The translations under genes and the position numbers were made by a program. A DNA stretch of 64,000 nt from Diplonema papillatum (taxonomy: Eukaryota; Euglenozoa; Diplonemea; Diplonemida; Diplonemidae): positions 310,001 to 374,000 of the forward strand of contig JAPJBO010000109.1 of NCBI GenBank assembly GCA_030068145.1, in the 5' to 3' direction. The notes below the pieces were generated by a model, which was given only the letters and a program-made list of their open reading frames with translations, searched no databases and had not been told where the DNA came from. Shown piece by piece: positions 42,531 to 53,785 of the stretch (the first letter of the stretch is position 1; the number at the start of each line of letters is the position of its first letter).

Positions 42531-43950
42531 TGCCGAACAAGACATGTGTAAACCACTGAAGAACCATGTATTTGACCCGTATTCGAGGCACCGACAGGAA
42601 TACCAAGTGAAGATAGCAAAAGAACGAAATGAGGCTAACGCCAACTGCAACTTTGCAGCTGGCATTTGTGCCTTGCTTTCAGGACACGATACGCCGCCGA
42701 CAACAACTCTGGTTGCTCCATGGTATTGCTTTCAATGCTTGAATAGGTCGAAAACAAATGCAAATGCGATTCCCTGATGGGAAGCATCATCTGAATGGGG
42801 GGACCAGGGACCCCGGGATGGTACAAAAATGTTAACGTTTTTTTATTATTGCGGGGTTTAAAAGGTTCGGTGTTTTCCGCTTGACATTTTCAGAGTGTGC
42901 TGCCGCAAAACACTAGAGAACCCAGCAACCCCATGTTGAAAAAATCAGCGCAAAAATGAGTGCTGTCGTGATGGCTCGTGGTGCCTCGGGGGATGGCGGG
43001 GTTTCAAGTTATTATTGTGTGTCGCCGACGATCCCGTTGTGTGGACGTGCAGATCGATGTCCTTCAAGCTTTTTGTTTTCTTTGCGGTGCTCAGCTAAGC
43101 TCGGTTGTGCGTGTCCGCATCCTCTCCTTACGAAGAACGAGGACCGCCCCTCTGGCTAGCAAAAGCGGAGGAACCTTTTGCTGCTGCTGCTGCTGCTGCT
43201 AGTTTAGCGCTTATTATTGTGTATTTTAGCGTTTATTGTGGTTTAGAGGTTGGTGTTTTAGGGTCTCCGGTTGACCATTGAGGCTGTGAGGCGGGTAGTA
43301 TGAGGGAAGTAGGTATGATTTTCCACTTTAACTACGGCTAGCCAATATTAGTTTTAGGCCTTGGCGGAACAGGGAGAAGAGGAGGGCGACTGCATCGGAA
43401 ATGCGCTTGCAACTTTTTCAGCAACATCGGGAAGCTTTTCAAGTTTTTTTGGGGGTCCTCATTTTTTTGAGGTCCAAATTTTTGGGATCGGCGAAACCTT
43501 GGCCACTTTCAAACCTGACTACTGCCGCGCAGGCAGTTGCTTCGAACTTTTCGGCATGCATGCCCGTGGTCCGTAAAGGATTAAGTACAGTTGTACTGGA
43601 GGTAACAAGGTTGCACATAAAACTAAACGAAGACAACGACAGTGCAAGACCAGAAACGATGCGGTTTAATAAATTATACTCGTTTTCACCGTCAAAGGCC
43701 GTGTGTTGATGCTGATAGCCCGTTGCTTTGCTTTTGTTTCCCCCCCCTGCGCAAGACCCCTTGCTCCGGGAAGAGACTTGTTTGTTTCAATTTCGTTCAT
43801 CCATTTATTTGCTGCTAGGCATACGGCATTTTTTTTTTTTTTTGCGTTTCCTTTTTTCCCGGCCCGGCAGGGGTTTTTCCAAACGCCAGTTGACGGGTCA
43901 AACCCGTGGTGAAAAAGAGAAGACACTCTCTGGTGTATGGTTAAGACTGA
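42531..43950. other. Intergenic, mostly unassigned
   Basis: 43018-43060 is a stem-loop repeat variant (GCCGACGATCCCGTTGTGTG). 43185-43201 is a CTG run. 43228-43282 matches 31766-31815. No reading frame shows a known domain. Confidence 0.45.
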
Positions 43951-44220
43951 TTTTTACATGAGCGCCGCTTGAAGGAAATGCTCGGACAAAGCTGCCAGAC
44001 CCGAACCGAAGGGATCCCAAAATATACTGTAACCACCGAACCACGTGTTGAACGGACGTGAGGTCATGCGGGTCTACCCCTACACGACAAGACAGTCAAA
44101 GTCCTGGATGGTGGAAGCGAAGAACCAATCAGATGGTGATTGTACTATATTTGCCCCTCCCACCTCTATATTTCCTCCCCTCCCATTTTCGGAGTCAAAA
44201 GCAGCGACGTAGAGTATTTT
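43951..44220 (-). repeat. Family R2, single full unit
   Basis: It begins TTTTTACATGAGCGCCGCTT and ends GACGTAGAGTATTTT. It corresponds to one arm of the inverted pair at 22379-23187, which shows that the unit is mobile on its own. Confidence 0.8.
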
Positions 44221-44725
44221 ATTTTCGCCAAAGCCTCTGGTTTTAGAGTGCAAGTTTTGGCAAAAGTTGTGGTGATGGTCCGCGTAGCAGATCTTTTTCA
44301 ACGACGTTTTGCTCGCCCCTCAGCTCCGATGAAGAGAACGGTTCAAAATAGGCTCGGGGACCCATGTGTGTGGTTCGTGACTCCTCATAAGATGCAGAGC
44401 AAGGTTTACCATGGGAAGGACAGGAATCGTCCCGCTGGTCCGTAGTCTGCTCCGCCCGTTTTGCGTGAGAAATAGACGCCATCGGGCGCGTATCGCCGCC
44501 CTTTCGTTCGTAGCCCTTTCTTGCTCTAAGAGAACCCATTTATCAAAGGCCGCCCGGAGACCCCCCAACAATCCCGGAATCTCAAGCGAACTACTTTAAC
44601 TCTAAAAATGAGGATTAGACAGCGTACCAGGTACCTGGTTTAGTCAGTGTCCGGGCTCACGACTGCGTACCTGGCTGGGAGGTCTCTTGATGAAATGAGC
44701 ACCACACTATGCTTATGCACTACCT
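44221..44725. other. Intergenic, unassigned
   Basis: No gene or clear repeat was seen. Confidence 0.4.
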
Positions 44726-44850
44726 ACGAATTCCGGTACAGACACCCCAAAACCCTGTCCAAACCTAATCCTACGAATTCCGGTGCAGACACCCCAAAAC
44801 CCTGTCCAAACCTATACAGACACCCCAAAACCCTGTTTAAACCTAATCTG
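44726..44850 (+). repeat. Tandem repeat, CAGACACCCCAAAACCCTGT units
   Basis: CTACGAATTCCGGT precedes two of three units of CAGACACCCCAAAACCCTGT followed by CCAAACCTA. Unit lengths are about 51 and 35 bp. Confidence 0.85.
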
Positions 44851-46347
<1,497 letters not shown>

Positions 46348-46500
46348 AAAAGCTGGGCCTGCTGGAGTAATAGGCGGGGGATGAGTGCGGGTAACGCCGC
46401 TTGTGTTGTGCTGGGCCTCCGTTTCGATGGGGCCCACCACTTCAACCGGCGGCAGATACTCGGGAGCAAACCGCTGGGACGAGTTGGAGGGGGTCAACTC
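46348..46500 (-). other. Protein-like remnant running into a CA tract
   Basis: On the minus strand 46497 leftward reads as an open frame containing PEYLPPVEVVGPIETEAQHN and then Pro-rich sequence before entering (CA)n. It looks coding but matches no family I know. Its position at the start of a CA tract is like the LINE 3' ends, so it may be another CA-tailed element. Confidence 0.3.
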
Positions 46501-47105
46501 GCTGCCTTAGCCACGTTTTCAGACCGTTTCTTTGTGCGAAGCCGGCCAAATTTTTTGTAGTGTTTATAACCCCCCTCATCATATGGCCCCTGTGGGACGA
46601 GTTTGATGAATTACGGGGGTCAGCTATCCACCAGTCACGTTTACAACCCCGAAGAGTCCAGAACTACTGAAGGGTCAGATGTCCACTTAGCCCCTTTTGC
46701 AACCGCGAAGGGCTAGAACCTCGATGAAAGAATACCGAAGGGTACTACGGTTTCTTTTTTTACGATTTACGCTGACGAAAGACAAACGGCCAGGGGGGTC
46801 ACTACTCTACTTACTTCTTCGTGGTCAGCACGAACTTAGGAAGTCCGGTCAACTATTCCCCTGCAGGCTAGCACGGTTTCAAAAAAAGAGGAAGCGGCAA
46901 AAAATAAGCACAGTGGGGGCCCTACCTCAGGAGCCAGAGATAAAACGGGTGCTACAAACGCGCTCCAGCTTCAGCTCCAGGCTAGACTCCCACCGCGAGG
47001 AAGGAGGAAAGAGGCGGGGAAACATTGAAAGCCAGAGCATTAATTAAGTACAGCCCTGCGAGAGTTCATTTCGTTGCGACCAGAACGAGTACCTTCCCCC
47101 TTCTC
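46501..47105. other. Intergenic, unassigned
   Basis: No gene was seen. Two similar phrases (CACTTAGCCCCTTTTGCAAC, CACCAGTCACGTTTACAACC) occur about 50 bp apart near 46630-46700. Confidence 0.4.
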
Positions 47106-47481
47106 GCCACCAAAACACGGCGCACTAGTCATGCCATTTACTTGTCATTTGCTGAACCGGGGCCTGAAAAGGCGGCGTTCACGGTGCGCTAGTCATTTGA
47201 AAAACAGCCTAATGACGAGTCATATTACTACTGAAAAGTGCTTACGGATTTGACGTGACTAGTCAGAAGAGTCATACTCACTAGTGATTTTTACCGTTTC
47301 TTACTCGTGGCTACTGCATTTTGTGAAGGAATCCCGTTACAAGGCGTACTTTTTCTTCCCACAAAAGCGGGCTCATTCACTTGTAAGAATGACTGCTGCA
47401 GCAGTCATTCTTACTATGACTAGTAAGATCAGTAGCAAATGACTAGAAAATGGCATGACTAGTGCGCCGTGTTTTGGTGGC
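47106..47481. mobile_element. 376 bp MITE with 34 bp perfect inverted ends
   Basis: 47106-47139 (GCCACCAAAACACGGCGCAC, then TAGTCATGCCATTT) is the exact complement of 47448-47481. Inside, ACTAGT or GACTAGT-like motifs recur at least six times as subterminal repeats. 47384-47413 is a 30 bp perfect palindrome (centre CTGCTGCAGCAG). There is no coding capacity. The ends are flanked by TC on both sides, a possible 2 bp target duplication. It is a non-autonomous DNA transposon of unassigned superfamily. Confidence 0.9.
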
Positions 47482-47512
47482 TCAAATTGACCGCCTGCAT
47501 CGGGGGTCGTCC

Positions 47513-47545
47513 AGCCTTGACACGTACATAGTACGTGTCAAGGCT
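47513..47545. repeat. 33 bp perfect hairpin
   Basis: AGCCTTGACACGTAC and GTACGTGTCAAGGCT flank a 3-base loop (ATA). It lies 31 bp outside the MITE. It lacks a T-run, and its function is unknown. Confidence 0.85.
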
Positions 47546-47604
47546 ATGTGAAACGCAGACGTAAACCGAACCGGTAAAATGCAAAAACAGGGCACTCTGC
47601 GAGC

Positions 47605-47735
47605 AATGACGGCAAAAAAGACAGGCGCTTCGTTTTGTTCGTGTGTGCCGGTTGATCGTTTTGTAAGGAATTGTGATCAACCATCAAAACACGCTGCCTA
47701 CGTCTTTTTGAGCCTGCGCAATACAACCCACAAGA
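47605..47735 (-). repeat. Dispersed repeat, inverted copy of 31855-32000
   Basis: Shares, in complement, GACAGGCGCTTC, GGTTGATCGTTTT and AAACACGCTGCCTACGT. Confidence 0.7.
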
Positions 47736-47957
47736 GTGTTAACTAAAAACCCTACGCGGGCGGGGCGAGAGGAAAGGAGTCTTTATTTTGCAACGAGGTA
47801 GCTTCTCTGGCTGATAAATATATTTACCTTTTTTTTTTTCTCCGGCGAAAGTCGCTCAGTCCCATTTTTTGCGTGTTTTCGGCATATTTTTTTCCCCCCT
47901 TCTTCTTTTTCCACCGGCTTATTTTCCCCCTTTGAATTTTCCGTGTACGTGTGTGCG
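47736..47957. other. Flank downstream of LINE, T-rich
   Basis: Unassigned. Poly-T runs at 47830-47840 and 47887-47893. Confidence 0.4.
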
Positions 47958-48039
47958 GTGTGTGTGTGTGTGTGTCTGTTGCGGACCCGTTTTAACGTGG
48001 TGCCTCCCTTTACGAAAGTACGACCACGCTCATTTATGG

Positions 48040-50433
48040 CTAGGTAACGGCCGATGCACCCTCGGGCTGGGAGTGGGGGTCTCTGTTCGCTCTTCTGTTT
48101 GCATGGTGCTTCGGGCAGCAGCTGGCTAATGCTTCGTTTGCTACTACGCAGTCGCCGCAGCGTCCTAGTCTGTGTGCTGTGCAAAAGTGCATCCGCGGCC
48201 TTAGACCATCCGATCCGTGATGATGCTGCTTGAGGCGACAGCAGGTCTCCGCCGGTAGGCGCTTTTTGACGCACTCCCTGCATCGCGGCTTCCTGTGATG
48301 CGAGCAAACCACTCCGGGGCGGGAGGTATTCACCGCGCCTTCTGGGGCCTCGAACGGGGGGGCTCCTTCGCACGGTTCCGTGCTTGAGCTTCTTCCTGCC
48401 GCTTCAGCCTTCGTCTTCCAATCCGGCTTTCCCTGCGTCCACCCTGCCGGATAGGCCTCCTCTGGCAAAAAAGTTGCGGCCCATCCCAGGTGCGGAGGGA
48501 ACGGGCTGTTTTCTTGTTGGTCTGGCCGATTTTCTCGTGTGTGTTCGCGTATCTTCATGATCACATCCTCGGTCGCGGTCAATAACTGTGCACGCCTCGA
48601 AACACCCCGCACAACCGTTCCTCCCACAGATGTCAAAACGGTGGTGGAGTATTCATGGCCGCAGAACCACGGCTGTGCAACCACCTTCCCATACGCCTTC
48701 CCCATTTCGATGAGGCTGAGCGCTTTTCCTAGACCGGACCGACGGAAGTTTGCCAGCATGGTCTCTTGTTGCTGCCGGGTGGGCCTTTGGCGTTGCACCA
48801 GGTCCATGGCGGCGTTGCTGAGCGCGTCCGCGTCTGTGTTCAGCTCCCGCGCAACGTGCTCAATGTGCAGTGTCAGCCGTCTCTGCAGGGACGACACCTT
48901 CAAGGCCGCGCGCGTCAGATACGGCTTCAGTTCCTCTGAACATGCCATGCGTCGTGCGAGGTGCCCGACAACCAGCGCCGAGTCGCCTCGCACCGTGCAT
49001 TCCTCTCCTTCCGCTTCGCCTGCATCCCCCAGCAGGTGCAGTCCTTCGTACTCTGCTACGTTGTTGCTGCGCACGGTCGGCAGTGGCAGGACCACTTCTG
49101 CCACTTTCACTCCATCGCGGTACACGACTGCCCCCGCCCCGGCAACGGCGAAGGCGGTCCCATTCGCTCTCGCCCCGCCATCGAAATAAACCAGGAGCCT
49201 GCTGTCTCCCATTTCCCGGGCCGGTAACGTAGCGCGGGCTGCCGTTGCCTTGCCTGTTGGTGCTTGTGGAGGAGCTGAGTAGAACCTACTCTTCAGGTCA
49301 GGGAGTCGCCGTCCTGTGTACAGCTCGAAATCCACTGCCAGTTCGATGAAACTGGTTCCCAGCTCATCGTGCCCTGGGGGGGCCCACTTCGTCTGCTGCA
49401 GCCAGTCGGTAAATGCCATCCACATCTCTTGGCCATATTTCCACTTCGTTCCGACGGCGGAAGGTGCAATGGCAGGGACCGTGAGTCTGTGTGGTTCTGA
49501 TGGCTTCCACCCACGCGGGTAGTCCACGGTCCTGTGATGCCTGGCGGACCTGTCAAGCAGGCCGTCTGCTTCCTGACGTCGAGTTAGGACCTCGACGAAG
49601 AAAAGGTGTAGCCGCTTTAGTACACGCAACCTTTCTTCCCTAGCTGCCGGCAGCCCGGGGATCGCTTCGTCTCCTCGTACAGCTGGGGCCACCCCGCACA
49701 AGCGTAGGCACGGGGGCCAATTCCTTTGCACGTTTACCAAGTCTCCGTGCTTCGATCGACTTCGTTCCCAGGCTGGGCACATCCAGAACAAGTGCTCTAC
49801 CGTCTCCCGGTCCTGTGTGTCGCAGTACGGGCAGTTTCGTTCACCCAACCCCGTTCGCCCGGTTGCCGGTGTGGCCCCCGCAAGTACCGACTTCAGCATG
49901 CCGGCTTCGTACGCGGTGAGGGGGGAGTCCCGCATTTCTAGTAGGTGCCGGGTTGCCTGGTGGTCTACCCCGTTCTGCACACCCCCGAAGTCCGCTGCTC
50001 GCGGCGCTGCGAGCTGAGCCATCTCACGCAGCCTCAGCGCGTGCCGCAAGTCGTGTTGAAAGATTCGGGTGCAGCCTTGCGCCGCTGCATCGTGCACTAC
50101 CTCGTCTCCGGCTTCGTTCGTGTAGGCAATGCTGGTCGGTGCCACCCAGCGCCACTGGAGCCCATCCAGAGCTCTCTTGAAAAGGGTTAGGGGCCCTCTC
50201 AGCATTAGTAGCGTGTCGCTGTGCTCCCATGCCGTCCGGGACAGAGTCCGCGCGGACTCCCACTTCTCGACTTGAACAGCCCAGGTGGTTATTCTCCGGT
50301 AAACGGGCACTACTACCGGGTCGAGTCTGTGCCCGTGGTGCAGTATGTGCAGCACGGCCTCCTGGGCAGGAGTGTACAGTAAGCTCTCATGCAACAGCCG
50401 CATCAGAAGCAGGAGTGTACAGTAAGCTCTCAT
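48040..50433 (-). CDS. LINE ORF2 C-terminal part: zinc knuckle, RNase H, duplicated Cys/His tail
   Basis: 797 codons remain open. Residues 201-219 hold the CPYC-x9-H-x4-C knuckle typical of non-LTR reverse transcriptases downstream of the polymerase. Residues about 413-547 are an RNase H domain with the full acidic set: Asp418 (VYFDGG), Glu461 (AEYEGL), Asp484 (RGDSALVV) and Asp536 (NTDADALSN). The C-terminus after about 715 contains two similar Cys/His clusters: CSHHRKPRCRECV with CCRLKQHH, and CTAHRLGRCGDCV with CCPKHH. No polymerase motif is present, so the copy cannot move alone. The displayed start is simply the first ATG after truncation and lies in the 43 bp triplication. The frame is intact for 2.4 kb, so insertion was recent or the fragment is under constraint. 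Confidence 0.9.
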   Translation of the reverse strand: MRAYCTLLLLMRLLHESLLYTPAQEAVLHILHHGHRLDPVVVPVYRRITTWAVQVEKWESARTLSRTAWEHSDTLLMLRGPLTLFKRALDGLQWRWVAPTSIAYTNEAGDEVVHDAAAQGCTRIFQHDLRHALRLREMAQLAAPRAADFGGVQNGVDHQATRHLLEMRDSPLTAYEAGMLKSVLAGATPATGRTGLGERNCPYCDTQDRETVEHLFWMCPAWERSRSKHGDLVNVQRNWPPCLRLCGVAPAVRGDEAIPGLPAAREERLRVLKRLHLFFVEVLTRRQEADGLLDRSARHHRTVDYPRGWKPSEPHRLTVPAIAPSAVGTKWKYGQEMWMAFTDWLQQTKWAPPGHDELGTSFIELAVDFELYTGRRLPDLKSRFYSAPPQAPTGKATAARATLPAREMGDSRLLVYFDGGARANGTAFAVAGAGAVVYRDGVKVAEVVLPLPTVRSNNVAEYEGLHLLGDAGEAEGEECTVRGDSALVVGHLARRMACSEELKPYLTRAALKVSSLQRRLTLHIEHVARELNTDADALSNAAMDLVQRQRPTRQQQETMLANFRRSGLGKALSLIEMGKAYGKVVAQPWFCGHEYSTTVLTSVGGTVVRGVSRRAQLLTATEDVIMKIREHTRENRPDQQENSPFPPHLGWAATFLPEEAYPAGWTQGKPDWKTKAEAAGRSSSTEPCEGAPPFEAPEGAVNTSRPGVVCSHHRKPRCRECVKKRLPAETCCRLKQHHHGSDGLRPRMHFCTAHRLGRCGDCVVANEALASCCPKHHANRRANRDPHSQPEGASAVT

Positions 50434-50494
50434 GCAACAACCGCATCAGAAGCAGGTGTGTACAGTAAGCTCTCATGCAACAGCCGCATCAGAA
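50366..50494. repeat. 43 bp tandem triplication at LINE truncation point
   Basis: GCAGGAGTGTACAGTAAGCT to CCGCATCAGAA occurs three times (50366-50408, 50409-50451, 50452-50494) with one or two changes. Only the first unit and part of the second lie in the open frame. Confidence 0.95.
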
Positions 50495-50500
50495 GCAGGT

Positions 50501-51310
50501 TGATCCGAGAGCTCGCTAGGGGGAAGGAACACTTCAGCCTCGTCATCAGCCCACCAGTACTACTGTAAAAAAAAAGAGATCGAAACCAAACGAGCACGGC
50601 CGCATGATGGCACACGTTGGGTATGCCCATGCAGCTTTTTGGACTGTTTTGTTTTCGAGAGAAAATGAAGAAGGAAATATGCGCTCCGCTGCATGGCGTA
50701 GTGAAGGTGTCAGCTTAGTAGTGTTTGGGCCTGGGGGTGGGAAAAGCAGATCGTGGGTGCGAATCTTGGGGGGTTGGCCGCTTTGCGCGGAGGAGAGGCG
50801 TTGTCAATTCGTTTTTTTTTTTTGTGACACTTTGCTTGTAAGTCCGGGAGGTTCACAGTCCCTGATTCGGCGAGCGGACTATTCTTATTCACGTCGTGGG
50901 GCATCGGGAGTTGGGAAGGAAACAAGCAGAGACCGTCATCGACACTTTTGTTGTCCCTCGTTTTTGTGGTTCCAGCCATTTCCCCGCATGCCCACACGGG
51001 CATGAACCCTGGTCTAGCATGTTAGCAGGCAACGGCCTGACTTCTTACTTCTTAGTGTCGGCTGTTACCCACACGTGTTGATTACCCGCGGGTTCTTTGT
51101 AGTTTGCGCAGGAAAGGTTCTTTCTGCAGAGTAATCTGTAGATGGTAGTATACTTTTTTTTTCTTTTTTTAACATGATTTCGAAACTGCATCTGTACATT
51201 GGCAGGGTCCGACGCTACCTTCTTTTTTGTACTGACTTGTCCAGGCGTGGTGTGGTTCCGAAAAACAAAAGTTGTCCGGAAAACGACCTGGGATGGGAGG
51301 GGGTTTTTTT
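50501..51310. other. Intergenic, unassigned
   Basis: No gene or repeat was recognised. Confidence 0.4.
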
Positions 51311-51594
51311 AGAGTGAAAGTTCGCTTGAAACTCCGGGGTTTCAAAGTCTCCGGGTGACCTTCGTCGTTGTGGGAAGATATCCTTTGTGTTCTGAGTCAC
51401 GAGGTAAGGGGCGCGCCTATTAAAAAAAACTACATAAATTAGGAGCCAGACGGTATCCCTAGGGGTAGACCCGCATGACCTCACGTCCGTTCAACACGTG
51501 CTTCGGTAGTTACAGCGCTTGGGATCCCTTCGGTTCTTTGTCTGGCAGCTATTGTCGAGCATTTCCTTCCAAGCTTGCGCGTATGTTAAAAAAA
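51311..51594 (+). repeat. tRNA-like block and family R2 partial copy
   Basis: 51311-51361 (TTTAGAGTGAAAGTTCGC to CTCCGGGTGACC) matches 36262-36314, including the downstream TTCGTCGTT and GAAGATATCCTTTGTG. 51461-51594 (AGGGGTAGACCCGCATGACC to TGCGCGTATGTTAAAAAAA) is half a family R2 unit. Confidence 0.7.
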
Positions 51595-52526
51595 CGCCCG
51601 GGAAACGTGTCGCCAAACCGGCAGTGACCGATAAGGTTCCATAAAGGACCCACAAAGGGCCAGCGTCCGAGCGCCGAGAAGAAGTGTGAAAACGGGTTTT
51701 TACCAAGCAGATATCGACGCGATCAACCTGGGCGAGCAGTCGAAGGAGAAGCGAAGCACCAAGCGCGCGCCTGAGCGCGACGATCAAGACGAGCTGAAGA
51801 GGCGAAAGCATGACACATCGCATGCGGAGAGAAGCTCGGCAACGTTCGATCGGATAGGGGGTGAATTGGCTCATCTACGTGTACTTACCGCAAAGCAGGT
51901 GCTTATTCAAAAAAAGAACTGTCCTGCTAAGCAGGTAGAGGCAAAGGGGGAAGACACTTCTTTCAAGGTTTTGTTCGTTTTTTTTTTTTTTTTTTTTGGG
52001 AGGGGGGGGTGGGCCGGTTGATTTGTGTTTGGGCAGGAGACAGTATTTGCAGGTCTCTGGTTGCTTTTTCCCCTTGGTTTTTAATTTTTTTAAATTTCAT
52101 TCGTCCGGCCAGTGTTTGATTTTGATCCTGTGTTTTCAGACTGGTGTTGTATGTTGTGTGGTACGGAGGGTCCTTCGATTGACATTTGGGGATGGATGTA
52201 TGCGCGTGCGCCATAGGAAGCCAAGATCACCGGATTTACATGCGCGCTGATTGACCGGTCGTGCTCACACACCCCATCTGTGCGTCCACAGGTCCACAGT
52301 CCACACGGTGGGTCGGGTGCATGTTCTCGGCCGCGATAAAATTTATCAAAAGCCCCTACCCCTCCTTAACTCTCTCAGGAAAAGAAATGCGTAGTTTTGT
52401 TGAAACAAGTGTAGCTTTGGTTTATTCTTTTGCGAACGCGTCGTGTTGTCATTTTGTTGAAAACGCCGAAGAAGAGGCCAAAAAAAAAAAGCCGAAGTTT
52501 CGAATTTTTTTCCGGCTCCTGCACTA
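51595..52526. repeat. Intergenic with repeat remnant shared with 58145-58500
   Basis: On the plus strand 51686-51900 reads APERDDQDELKRRKHDTSHA, and the minus strand near 58210-58290 encodes a similar Arg/Asp-rich run. The family was therefore once coding or transcribed. 51888-51912 ends with GCAAAGCAGGTGCTTATTC as in R1. Poly-T lies at 51978-51996. Nothing was found from 52000 to 52526. Confidence 0.5.
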
Positions 52527-52820
52527 GGTACCAGGGAAAGCCTGCTACACGGGAGCCAAGCTTCACGTTCGGCGGTACTGCAGAGCCACGGGCCTACGGG
52601 TCAAGTGGCTACCGATTTCCCAAACTAAAGCATCAATTCGTGGCGCACCTTGGGGCTTGGCGCTCGCACTGAACACAAGCTCGTCGAGACGGTCAGCCGC
52701 AGGGCAGAGCGGACGGGGTTGTGGCGCTGTGCTGTCTCCGACTCAAGCTTTGCAAGCTGTGGTTGACGTTCCTGAACCAGGAGCGGCCTTTTTCTTTTTT
52801 CTCTTCTTCTTCTTCTTTCC
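52527..52820 (+). repeat. Family R4, copy 3
   Basis: GGTACCAGGGAAAGCCTGCT to GAGCGGCCTTTTTC and a TTCTTC tail. It is near-identical to the other two full copies with one 4-base deletion (CACGTTCGGC). Confidence 0.85.
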
Positions 52821-52934
52821 GGCCCCTGCACGGGAAGACCGCCGCCCACCTACGGCGACCATCCTGGAATCTCCGGCGCGCTGCTGGGCGTAAGTGGGCG
52901 GTGTTAGGCCGGTTAGATTCACCACCTTTCCTCA

Positions 52935-53785
52935 GTAGTACACCCCGAACTCCACTCGGATTGCGGGAGTGGTTTTGCGGTCGTTTTCGTGCGGTCGGCC
53001 TCACCCCCTCAATGCGGGAGTGGGGCCCCCCTCAAGCGGGAGTGGCACTCTCTCAATGCGGGAGTGGCACTCTCTCAATGCAGGAGTGGCACTCTCTCAA
53101 TGCGGGAGTGGCACTCTCTCAATGCGGGAGTGGCACTCCCTCAATGCGGGAGTGGGACCCCCTCAAGCGGGAGTGGCACTCTCTCAATGCGGGAGTGGCA
53201 CTCGCTCAATGTGGGAGTGGCACTCCCTCAATGCGGGAGTGGGACCCCCTCAAGCGGGAGTGGCACTCTCTCAATGCGGGAGTGGCACTCTCTCAATGCG
53301 GGAGTGGCACTCCCTCAATGCGGGAGTGGGACCCCCTCAAGCGGGAGTGGCACTCTCTCAATGCGGGAGTGGCACTCTCTCAATGCGGGAGTGGCACTCC
53401 CTCAATGCGGGAGTGGGACCCCCTCAATGCGGGAGTGGCACTCTCTCAATGCGGGAGTTCAATGCGGGAGTGGCACTCTCTCAATGCGGGAGTGGGACCC
53501 CTCAATGAGGGAGTGGGACCCCCGCAATGCGGGAGTGGCACTCTCTCAATGCGGGAGTGGGACCCCTCAATGAGGGAGTGGCACTCTCAATGCGGGAGTG
53601 GGACCCCCTCAATGCGGGAGGGGCATTCCCTCAATGAGGCAGTGGCACTCTCTCAATGCGGGAGTTCAATGCGGGAGTGGCGCTCTCTCAATGCGGGAGT
53701 GGGACCCCCTCAATGCGGGAGGGGCCACTCCCGCACTTTGATACTCCCGTATTGACTTGCTGAAGTCCGGGGTGTAGTATTGTCC
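52935..53785. mobile_element. CTCAATGCGGGAGTGG array inside inverted ends
   Basis: About 32 units near 21 bp (CTCAATGCGGGAGTGGCACT and variants with GGGACCCC) span 52990-53735. The flanks are GTAGTACACCCCGAACTCC on the left and GAAGTCCGGGGTGTAGTA on the right, which are complementary. The same ends and the phrase TGCGGTCGGCCTCAC occur at 35560-35840. Each unit pairs with its neighbours because CCCTCAATG is partly complementary to GGGAG. The long plus-strand open frames here only reflect the repeat. Confidence 0.88.

Larger units (their letters stand above)
47958..50500 (-). mobile_element. 5'-truncated non-LTR retrotransposon with CA tail
   Basis: The element comprises the 3' coding part (48040-50433), a short 3' untranslated segment (47980-48039, GGTGCATCGGCCGTTACC on the element strand) and a CA tract (about nine repeats at 47958-47975). 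The copy at 39820-40345 has the same 3' end and also continues into CA, so the tract is a genuine 3' tail or the preferred target. The reverse transcriptase and endonuclease are missing. The truncation point lies in or just after a 43 bp triplication at 50366-50494. Confidence 0.85.

Noticed and set aside
52721-53755. 344-codon plus-strand open frame (Ser-Gly-Thr-Leu-Ser-Met-Arg-Glu-Trp repeats)
   Set aside because: It arises from the 21 bp array and runs into family R4 DNA at its start. All three plus frames are open in the array.
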